A model generated the notes under the pieces. The model searched no databases. It was not told the DNA's origin and was given only the letters and a program-made list of their open reading frames with translations. 64,000 nucleotides of DNA from a virus: positions 1 through 64,000 of IMG/VR virus record IMGVR_UViG_3300006923_003182; one strand, 5' to 3'. This document shows, one piece after another, positions 15,633-22,505 of this stretch. A program made the position numbers and the translations under genes. Positions within the stretch are counted from its first letter, which is position 1, and each line of letters opens with the position of its first letter.

Positions 15633-16017
15633 TCTCTATCCCACGTTTTTTCTTCCAATCACTGATTGCAGCCTTGATGGCATCTTCTGCAAGGACAGAG
15701 CAGTGAATTTTGACCGGCGGCAATGAGAGCTCTCTCGCAATATGGGAATTGGAAATAGCCTCCGCCTCATCGGTGGTCCTTCCGATGACCATGGTGGTCG
15801 CCAGTGAGCTAGAGGCCACGGCTGAGCCACACCCAAATGTCTTGAATTTTGCGTCCTCGATGATACCGTTGTCATTAATCTTGAGTTGCAGTTTCATCAA
15901 ATCGCCGCAGGCTGGCGCGCCTACCATGCCAGTACCAACATTCGGATCAGACTTATCTAAGCTGCCCATGTTTCTTGGACTGTCAAAGTGATCCATTACC
16001 TTGTCTGAATATGCCAT
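15625..16017 (-). CDS. iscU: IscU Fe-S cluster scaffold
   Basis: A 130-residue IscU with all family residues: C37 and D39 ('GAPACGDLM'), C63 ('FGCGSAVASSS'), the chaperone-binding 'LPPVK' (99-103) and C106 ('IHCSVLAEDAI'). IscU builds [2Fe-2S] clusters with a cysteine desulfurase and hands them on with HscA/HscB. None of those partners is encoded here, so the host must supply them. The start has GGAG at a 5-nt spacing. Confidence 0.92.
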   Translation of the reverse strand: MAYSDKVMDHFDSPRNMGSLDKSDPNVGTGMVGAPACGDLMKLQLKINDNGIIEDAKFKTFGCGSAVASSSLATTMVIGRTTDEAEAISNSHIARELSLPPVKIHCSVLAEDAIKAAISDWKKKRGIENE

Positions 16018-16040
16018 TATATCTCCAGATATATATCTAA

Positions 16041-17024
16041 TTATTGGCCAATTGCGCTCAGCATTTCCAGGTCGTTCTCATACATCTCTTTTAATAGCGC
16101 CTTCCAGTCATATTCTGGGTCCCAGCCGAGCTTCTCTCGAGCCTTGCTCGCGTCTCCTAGTAGGTATGGGACATCTGACGGTCTCAGAAATCTTTTATCC
16201 AACTCATATACTTCTTCAAACTCCAGGCCGGCGAGATAACAAACGTACCTGAGCATTTCTCCTATTGTTGCTCCCGATCCTGTGGCTATGACGTAATTTT
16301 CCGGAGCTTCTTGCTGTAGCATCAGCCACATCGCTTTTACATAGTCCTTGCTGCAGCCTTCATCTCTAAATGCGGACAGGTCGCCCATTTTCAACGTATC
16401 TTGAAGCCCCAACTTAACGGAAGCAACTCCGTGAGTTATCTTTCGAGCTGCAAAGCTCACGCCTCGGCGCAGAGAAGAGTGATTGAACAAAATTCCAGAA
16501 ACGGCGAACAACCCATAAGCTTCTCGGTAATTATTTACGGACAGGTGAGCCGCACACTTAGAAATAGCGTAGGGAGAGCGGGGATTGAGGGGAGAGTTCT
16601 CGTTATACCCCTCCCTTGGGCAGTCAACTCCCCCTAGCATTTCGCTCGTGGAGGCTTGATAATAGCGAGTGGCCGGAGAGTAGTCTTTCAGCAAAGAAAG
16701 ATGCATTATCACGGCTTCTGCGTTTACCTGAAATACCTTTACCGGATTCACAAAGCTGTAACCAACATGACTGGCGGCCCCTAGGTTGTAAAACTCATGA
16801 GGCTGTACGTCATGGATCAACCGGCCGATAAAAATGGGATCAGAAAGGTCTCCCTCGGTGTAGTGGAAGTTTTCATCATCCATTAGATGAGCTATGTTCT
16901 CCGTTCCAGAATTAACGCTCTTGCGAATACTAACTCCAAATACCTCATACCCCTTACTTAGCAGAAATTCTGCCAAATATGAACCATCCTGTCCCGCCGT
17001 GCCTGTTATTATTGCCCTAAGCAT
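16041..17024 (-). CDS. gmd: GDP-mannose 4,6-dehydratase
   Basis: A 327-residue SDR enzyme making GDP-4-keto-6-deoxy-D-mannose, the precursor of GDP-rhamnose, GDP-fucose and others. Visible motifs are the NADP-binding 'TGTAGQDGSYLAEFLL' (8-23), 'LGAASHVGYSFVNPV', the catalytic Tyr-Lys 'SPYAISK' and 'NHSSLRRGVSFAARKI'. It is close to the family's usual 330-370 residues. The phosphomannomutase and cupin genes would supply mannose phosphates. AAGGAG precedes the ATG by 5 nt. The sugar made from its product cannot be decided because no GDP-fucose synthase or Rmd is seen. Confidence 0.9.
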   Translation of the reverse strand: MLRAIITGTAGQDGSYLAEFLLSKGYEVFGVSIRKSVNSGTENIAHLMDDENFHYTEGDLSDPIFIGRLIHDVQPHEFYNLGAASHVGYSFVNPVKVFQVNAEAVIMHLSLLKDYSPATRYYQASTSEMLGGVDCPREGYNENSPLNPRSPYAISKCAAHLSVNNYREAYGLFAVSGILFNHSSLRRGVSFAARKITHGVASVKLGLQDTLKMGDLSAFRDEGCSKDYVKAMWLMLQQEAPENYVIATGSGATIGEMLRYVCYLAGLEFEEVYELDKRFLRPSDVPYLLGDASKAREKLGWDPEYDWKALLKEMYENDLEMLSAIGQ

Positions 17025-17107
17025 TAAAGCTCCTTAATTATAGAATTATAATACTTCATATAAGGCATTTACTTTGTCTATTTTTTATCGAACAATAATT
17101 TTTAAAA
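17025..17107 (-). promoter_or_regulatory. Intergenic gap with a -10-like box upstream of gmd
   Basis: This 83-nt AT-rich gap precedes gmd and the iscU-nfu-iscA group. The minus strand carries TATAAT (17050-17045), about 20 nt before the gmd ATG. No convincing -35 lies at the correct distance (a TAGACA is about 24 nt upstream). It may start a transcript that covers the Fe-S genes. No hairpin with a T-run is seen. Confidence 0.35.
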
Positions 17108-17659
17108 CTATTTTTCCAAAATAACACTACCCGCCGAAGGTAGGTCATACAGCCTAACCTCTCCGCCTTTTGCTCCAAGGCTCCCGAACCCCCCGCCGCC
17201 GGGCTCAAGGCCTCCATCCTCCTCCGGGCCCATAGCTCCGGTAACCGGTCTCCCCGATTTTATTATTTCTTGTATTTCCATAATTGTTTCGTGCATATCT
17301 TCGGAATAAAACGGCAACCTATAAGATCTTGGATCTGATAACTGCCGGCGTCGAAAAAACTCATAAGAATCATCCAACTCTCCATCGGCTTCGCTTATCC
17401 ATAAAAATATTGCCCCCGGCTCTCCAGACGCCTTATTTGGACTTCTTGCCAGGGCCCAGTGTATTAAAAATTTATCTGGCAACCCGACCTCGGCGGGCCA
17501 TCCGGCCAAGTTCTCTAAAGATCGGGCGATATTGAGCGAAAACAAGACCGTAGCCGTTATCGCAACAAGCTTAGCCCACCACCTACCGCTTGATCCGATA
17601 ACAAACCATAACAATATTGACGCAAGGACTATAAATATCAAAGAAACCTCTATCACCAT
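17108..17659 (-). CDS. Hypothetical membrane protein with glycine-rich C-terminus
   Basis: The 183-residue protein begins with two membrane segments (about 4-22 and 28-45). A globular region of about 80 residues follows ('SGEPGAIFLWISEADGELDD'). The tail has a flexible glycine-rich stretch ('GGLEPGGGGFGSLGAKGG', about 148-166) and ends with 'VRLYDLPSAGSVILEK'. Its start overlaps the ExbD-like gene by 7 nt, so it is likely the third part of that membrane cassette. I do not recognise a family; a partner of the ExbB/ExbD-like pair is the best inference. Confidence 0.6.
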   Translation of the reverse strand: MVIEVSLIFIVLASILLWFVIGSSGRWWAKLVAITATVLFSLNIARSLENLAGWPAEVGLPDKFLIHWALARSPNKASGEPGAIFLWISEADGELDDSYEFFRRRQLSDPRSYRLPFYSEDMHETIMEIQEIIKSGRPVTGAMGPEEDGGLEPGGGGFGSLGAKGGEVRLYDLPSAGSVILEK

Positions 17660-18240
17660 CCGATCCCTGTAAAATACTTTGGAATACTATTCGTCCCAAT
17701 TACCCGTCCTTCTCGATCCAATATAAACCTACAGGCAGTCTCTTCTTGCCCGCTGTACCTCATTAACAGGGTTCTTGAAGAAACTGTTCCAAATGGATTT
17801 ATTTTATCTATTGTAACCAGGACTGGAGTTTCTCCTTCGGTTCTTTTGATGTAAGCATGGATATTTACAACATATTCTCCCGGCATCATTCCCCTGATCA
17901 TAACGATCTCCCTGTTATCGCTATTATCTATTGATTCTGATATCGAGGAGGAGTAGGGATCAACTCCAAGGTCATCTCGATCTAAATGCATCATTCCCGC
18001 CTCCTGGTTTCTAAAGAACACAACATTGCCCTCTGGGTCTTCGACATAAATGTCTATATCATCGTTTCTGTCACCCGGCCATGATGCTGTGATTATAAAC
18101 TCGGCCCTCACGTCTATTTCGCTTGACTCTTTTTCTGGACTTACAATTAACAGCGCAATTGCGAATAGAGCAACAAAGCACAGAAGCGTATTAAATAAAA
18201 TATCAAGAAATGCCAAGTTTGAATGGTATGACCTTCCCAC
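17653..18240 (-). CDS. ExbD/MotB-like single-pass membrane protein with extracytoplasmic beta domain
   Basis: This 195-residue protein has a short cytoplasmic start, one membrane helix 'FLDILFNTLLCFVALFAIAL' (about 11-30) and a 160-residue external domain. The layout and the aspartate at the membrane entry (D13) match ExbD/TolR/MotB stators, where that residue carries protons. The external part ('WPGDRNDDIDIYVEDPEGNV', then 'GEYVVNIHAY') looks like a beta-sandwich, not the OmpA-like peptidoglycan-binding domain of MotB. The GTG start follows the ExbB-like gene's stop directly, after GAGG. Confidence 0.65.
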   Translation of the reverse strand: MGRSYHSNLAFLDILFNTLLCFVALFAIALLIVSPEKESSEIDVRAEFIITASWPGDRNDDIDIYVEDPEGNVVFFRNQEAGMMHLDRDDLGVDPYSSSISESIDNSDNREIVMIRGMMPGEYVVNIHAYIKRTEGETPVLVTIDKINPFGTVSSRTLLMRYSGQEETACRFILDREGRVIGTNSIPKYFTGIGW

Positions 18241-18699
18241 TTATTTCGCCTCAGAGTCGTCGATATTAAAGCATTGAACTTTTAACAGGGCACTGCTTAT
18301 GAGGCCAGTAAGAGTTGTATATAGCGCCGTTGACATTCCAACTCCTAGTTCTGTAATCAAATCCTGAATTGTACTTATATCTTCTATATTTATGCCAGCA
18401 AACCCACTAAGCATTTCTATAAAACCTATAACAGTTCCAATCATTCCTATTGTGAGAACCAGATCGCTCATAAACCATCCAAATTCTATATTCGGGGTCA
18501 GACCTCGATCGATCTGCCATGATTTATGCCCACACCACACGGACGTAACAATTAAAACGAGTAAGTTTACAAAGCTCAGCTTGGTAAAGTCACTATCCCA
18601 AAGAGCCTCTCCCAGGCCCATATAGAGTCCCTGGGTTATCGCCCCGAGCATGAGCGAAAAAAACAACCACCAGGTTAAAAATGTTTTATATTTATTCAC
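18241..18699 (-). CDS. MotA/TolQ/ExbB-like proton channel subunit
   Basis: A 152-residue membrane protein with four predicted helices (about 8-28, 43-60, 76-97, 113-140). The last two carry the family signature 'LTIGMIGTVIGFIEMLSG' and 'LGVGMSTALYTTLTGLISS'; in ExbB/TolQ/MotA these line the proton path. With the ExbD-like protein it could form a proton-driven motor in the inner membrane. The GTG start follows the TGA of the 1122-aa polyvalent gene with AGGGG upstream, so translation is coupled to an injected-type protein. It is shorter than ExbB (about 240 aa), lacking most of the cytoplasmic loop. Confidence 0.75.
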   Translation of the reverse strand: MNKYKTFLTWWLFFSLMLGAITQGLYMGLGEALWDSDFTKLSFVNLLVLIVTSVWCGHKSWQIDRGLTPNIEFGWFMSDLVLTIGMIGTVIGFIEMLSGFAGINIEDISTIQDLITELGVGMSTALYTTLTGLISSALLKVQCFNIDDSEAK

Positions 18700-21600
18700 T
18701 CAGCGCCCCTGCTTGGTAACGCTCGAAAGCCACCGGGCGCGAGCTGTCCGCCCATTAGGAGCAAGCCCACTATAGTCATCGATCTTATCCAGACCGAGCT
18801 CAAAAAAGTAGTAACCACCTTTTGCCTCTGCTAATCGACTGGCTGCAGAAATTGCGAAATCTGCATCACCGTATATTTCGTGTATTTTGCTATCAAAAAA
18901 TTCATAAGGAGAGGCCTTCGCCAGAGACTCCGCAGCCTCCATTGTCAAGTGTCCGTATTCATCCGATTCGTGAAATTTTAGATCAAAAAAGATTCGAGGG
19001 CCTAATTCTATCATCCCCTTCATGGCAATCGGTATTCTGTCTTTGTACTTATCTATTTTGTAAAGATCACTTCCAAAGAATACCCACGGAAAGCTCTCTA
19101 TTATCCTGTCTATTGCGACTTCCGCAAGAACCTCGTACCTTTCATCGGCTGCCGTATCGGGGCCCTCCTCGAAAAAGGCCCATGGGTATTTCCCTGTAGC
19201 CAAGGCCTCCGCTGCGGCGAGCCCAAATTCCGAATATTCCGCCATCATGTGAAGGTTGAGCTTAAAAAATTCATCTGGATTTTTTTCGGATAAAGCTTTC
19301 GCGGCGGGCAGGGCTGCTGCCGCGTATATATCACTTGGGCCCTGCTTATGTATTTCTAATTGAAAATAAGAATATGGACGTGACTCTACCATGCATTTTA
19401 CAAATTTCTTATTTAATACTTCAAATCTTGGGTCATTAAATCGGCCATTTAATAACTTTAAGTATTTTTCATAATCACTACATACATATCTCTTGGCCAT
19501 CCTGATGGCTATCGTGATAAACTCCTCGACGGTGTGTAGTCCGTTATCTGTAAAGTCAGAGAAGCTATCCGAGTTATTTTTCGCCAAGGTTGCATCAAGT
19601 GTGTGCATCGTGTTATTTGTCAGCAACTCTTTTAGATTAACATTGGTCGCGTACTCTCCTAAGGCCTTAATTGCTTGTCCTTTTTTGTAATAATCATTTT
19701 GATTCTCCATATTATATATCACGTATCTATCCAAAAAGACTCTTGCAGACTCCTTTAGCCCTTCATCATCAAATACTTCATTAGGAAGGTTTTCCATCAT
19801 ATCTTGAATCATATACCCATCTGGGACGCCAAAGCCTTCGATTCTCGCATCCGAATTAAAGGCGTCAATCCATACCTTCATCCGTTCCCGAATAAATTCT
19901 ATAGTTTTATATTTTTCAACCGGGAGAATCACCAACGCCCTCCATTCCAGATGGGATCCAAGAGATGTTTCTATTAGCATTTCTCGCAACTCCTCTGTTT
20001 CTAGCAAATCAAAGATCCCCAGAACCTCTTCTTCCGATATATGCTCGGAATGTAGGACGTATGAGCTCACAGCTTTCGAGATAAGCACATCTGGCAGGTG
20101 ATTGTCCTTATTCGCCCTCATAACCTTCTCAAATCCGTAACTTCGTTCGTCGATCATTATTGTTTCAATATTTTTAGCAAGAAACCTCAAAGCAATTGGG
20201 GATAGCGCAGACATCCCAAGTACGGAAAAGAAAACACTACTGAGATTGTACTCTTTACCTTTCTCTTCCATATTGCTCAAAACACCGTCGACCAAGTTAT
20301 GCTCCTCTCGACCGGCTAGGACTGCTATAACTTCATCCGGAGACCATAGGGCTCCGGAGTAATAATTATCCATTATCTTTTCAGTCTCGGCAATCATCCA
20401 ATAATCGTCTGAATCTTCATAATCTATTGGAGCAAAATACTCATCCAGCCAATTACGAATATATGGTGCATACTTCTGTACCGGAGGGGCGTTTTCCTTT
20501 CCCTTTATTTGATGCACATTTCTGCCCGATGAGCCTCCCACCTCTATTGTCACGTGAGGCTCATTCTTGGCGTCTCTTAGAGAATAGATCTTAAGGCGCC
20601 CAATGATGATGTCATCGCAATAGCCCCCAACGCAGTGCCCCATGTTGCGACCCTCGGTTTCGACATCCTCGGGCGGGACAAGAACCATCGTGTATCCGTC
20701 CCCAAAATCATGATGAACATTTTTTGTATTATATTCGCCAACTTCAATAGCCGGAACAAACTGCTCGTGCCACTTTTCGGCAGCCTGGATCATGGTCTGC
20801 GCGGAAATACTCTGCCATGGGCCCATTCCCGGCTCAGGGAACGCATCCAGAGAGTTCACATAATCCTTAATTTGAATTAAAACCAGCCGTGGCGATGCCG
20901 CTTCATTCATATTAATGTTCGCCAGCCACTTAATAAATGGCTTTCTATTCTTATGGGGCAACAGGTCATCACCGACGAGGGCAATGGCATTTAATGCCGA
21001 TCTATTAAAAATTGGTCCATCCTCTGCCCTCTCGGAAAGGCTCTCAAAATAAGATCGAGGATCTTGCTCCGGGCTCTTTGCGATCTGCTTTTGCAATGAC
21101 TTTATATTAATCTTTTTTAGATACTCCTTATCTGCCTGTGCGGCAACCTTGTGCAGCTTTTCTATCTGGCCCATCCGGCCTCTTTCGCTTTCGCAAGCTC
21201 TAATTATTGATATATCTTTTGCCTCTTTCTTGAAGCCATTACTCCGAAGCCATTTCGACAGCCTATCTAGAGCATAATCAGGCTCATCTGGCCACTCATC
21301 CGGATCGAACTCAGACCACTGCTCATTTAGCGAAATATATTTAGATGGTATGTGACCATTGATAATTATTGTATCGTGATCAACTCCGTCATTAGCCGCC
21401 TCAGAATCAGAATACTCCACCCCCAGAGCCCAGGCTATGGAGTTTATCATTTTTTCTCTATAAATAGCCGGCTCCATCTCTATAACAGGGAGCTCTTCAT
21501 TCTTTTGCTCATAATCTTTGCGCATCGCGCTTAAATCTATTTCAAATATATAGTCGCCATAAGAGTCAATTGCTTCTGGATTGAAGCTTGCGAAAATAGC

Positions 21601-22068
21601 ACTTCCAACCCAGCGATTTGAAAGCCCCCTCGTCTTGCTCATTGGAGATAGCCCTTCTCGCATAATTGATTTAACATTCTCTCCTGGAGTTGCGTGATAG
21701 GCTATTCCGGCAAAGTAATCCTCCTGATAATTCTCCTCGTCAACGTAGTCTTCTGGGGAAATGTTATAAATCCAATGATTCGCGTCTTCGGAGCCGCTTA
21801 TATTTTCACCGTCCATGTCAGCAACATGTTTGTCGCCCCGCCAGCCAAATGCATAAATTTTACTCAGGCCCTCTTTTTCGTTCGTAAGATCTATAACTTC
21901 CGTGGATCCACCGTCCTTATTTATAAGCTCAGAAAACCTACTCCAATTAAGCGCCTCATACCCCCCTATCACGTCCTCAAGGATCCCGAGCTCTTCCTCG
22001 GTCAAGCCTTCTGGTTTCATGGCAGCTTTAAATAGACTTTTAACTCTTAATCGCCTAAAGCTTCTCAT
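18700..22068 (-). CDS. Polyvalent protein: ART-like + PcfJ-like units + alpha-solenoid repeats
   Basis: The 1122-residue protein begins with the basic tag 'RSFRRLRVKSLFKAA'. Residues about 122-245 resemble an ADP-ribosyltransferase-fold domain ('AYHATPGENVKSIMREGLSP'). A second tag 'MGQIEKLHKVAA' (299-310) begins the next unit. Residues about 455-515 match PcfJ-like proteins ('RNMGHCVGGYCDDIIIGR', 'IYSLRDAKNEPHVTIEV'). The last 230 residues carry six or seven repeats of about 31 residues with 'FF.L.LH....Y....AAE.LA' spacing. Such combinations occur in phage and plasmid 'polyvalent proteins' thought to enter the host with DNA. Substrates are unknown. The next upstream gene overlaps by 4 nt. 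Confidence 0.75.
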   Translation of the reverse strand: MRSFRRLRVKSLFKAAMKPEGLTEEELGILEDVIGGYEALNWSRFSELINKDGGSTEVIDLTNEKEGLSKIYAFGWRGDKHVADMDGENISGSEDANHWIYNISPEDYVDEENYQEDYFAGIAYHATPGENVKSIMREGLSPMSKTRGLSNRWVGSAIFASFNPEAIDSYGDYIFEIDLSAMRKDYEQKNEELPVIEMEPAIYREKMINSIAWALGVEYSDSEAANDGVDHDTIIINGHIPSKYISLNEQWSEFDPDEWPDEPDYALDRLSKWLRSNGFKKEAKDISIIRACESERGRMGQIEKLHKVAAQADKEYLKKINIKSLQKQIAKSPEQDPRSYFESLSERAEDGPIFNRSALNAIALVGDDLLPHKNRKPFIKWLANINMNEAASPRLVLIQIKDYVNSLDAFPEPGMGPWQSISAQTMIQAAEKWHEQFVPAIEVGEYNTKNVHHDFGDGYTMVLVPPEDVETEGRNMGHCVGGYCDDIIIGRLKIYSLRDAKNEPHVTIEVGGSSGRNVHQIKGKENAPPVQKYAPYIRNWLDEYFAPIDYEDSDDYWMIAETEKIMDNYYSGALWSPDEVIAVLAGREEHNLVDGVLSNMEEKGKEYNLSSVFFSVLGMSALSPIALRFLAKNIETIMIDERSYGFEKVMRANKDNHLPDVLISKAVSSYVLHSEHISEEEVLGIFDLLETEELREMLIETSLGSHLEWRALVILPVEKYKTIEFIRERMKVWIDAFNSDARIEGFGVPDGYMIQDMMENLPNEVFDDEGLKESARVFLDRYVIYNMENQNDYYKKGQAIKALGEYATNVNLKELLTNNTMHTLDATLAKNNSDSFSDFTDNGLHTVEEFITIAIRMAKRYVCSDYEKYLKLLNGRFNDPRFEVLNKKFVKCMVESRPYSYFQLEIHKQGPSDIYAAAALPAAKALSEKNPDEFFKLNLHMMAEYSEFGLAAAEALATGKYPWAFFEEGPDTAADERYEVLAEVAIDRIIESFPWVFFGSDLYKIDKYKDRIPIAMKGMIELGPRIFFDLKFHESDEYGHLTMEAAESLAKASPYEFFDSKIHEIYGDADFAISAASRLAEAKGGYYFFELGLDKIDDYSGLAPNGRTARARWLSSVTKQGR
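21139..21174 (-). other. Internal LHKIA-type tag in the 1122-aa protein
   Basis: Encodes MGQIEKLHKVAA (residues 299-310), between the ART-like unit and the PcfJ-like unit. It matches the N-terminal sequences of neighbouring polyvalent proteins. Confidence 0.6.
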
Positions 22069-22505
22069 TGCCCCCTCCAGTACATTATCAGGGCAGGTAC
22101 ATGCGTCATTCCAAGCTCTATGGCCGCTGCGAGTCGATGACGACCACTAACGAGCTTATAGCTTCTATTTCCCCATGAACTTTTCCATAATGTTACCGGA
22201 GGAAGCGGAACCCCACTCATCATTTTATCTTTCAGCTCATTCGTCCAGATCCTTCCATATTCTTCTTGTTTTTTTGCCAAATTTATTGGAGCATTATAAT
22301 CAAACTCTTCGACCGAGATAATTTCAATTCCGTCGCCAAACAAATCCTCCTTCCTATCTTCGGGCCCCAAAAACTGCTGCACTTCCCCCTGGGCATCATG
22401 CATTTCCCTGTCTACAGATGAGTGGTCAGCTTCCCATGTGACTCGCTCTACGGCTTCGGCGATCTTAAGGAATCTTTTTAATTGCATTTTTCTGCAGCCC
22501 TTCAT
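22065..22505 (-). CDS. Small polyvalent-type protein with ParB/Srx-like domain
   Basis: This 146-residue protein starts with the tag 'MKGCRKMQLKRFLKIAEAV', like its neighbours. The C-terminal 60 residues hold a ParB/sulfiredoxin-like motif: 'GVPLPPVTLWKS' then 'SYKLVSGRHRLAAAIELGMT', where G-R-H-R is the nucleotide-phosphate loop of the ParB-N family. Such domains bind or hydrolyse nucleotides or act as nucleases. It overlaps both neighbours by 4 nt. Confidence 0.75.
   Translation of the reverse strand: MKGCRKMQLKRFLKIAEAVERVTWEADHSSVDREMHDAQGEVQQFLGPEDRKEDLFGDGIEIISVEEFDYNAPINLAKKQEEYGRIWTNELKDKMMSGVPLPPVTLWKSSWGNRSYKLVSGRHRLAAAIELGMTHVPALIMYWRGQ

Noticed and set aside
17653-18699. Zorya-type defence system
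   Set aside because: ZorA/ZorB are MotA/MotB relatives, but here the ExbB-like protein lacks the long tail, the ExbD-like protein lacks an OmpA-like domain, and no ZorC, ZorD or ZorE gene is present.
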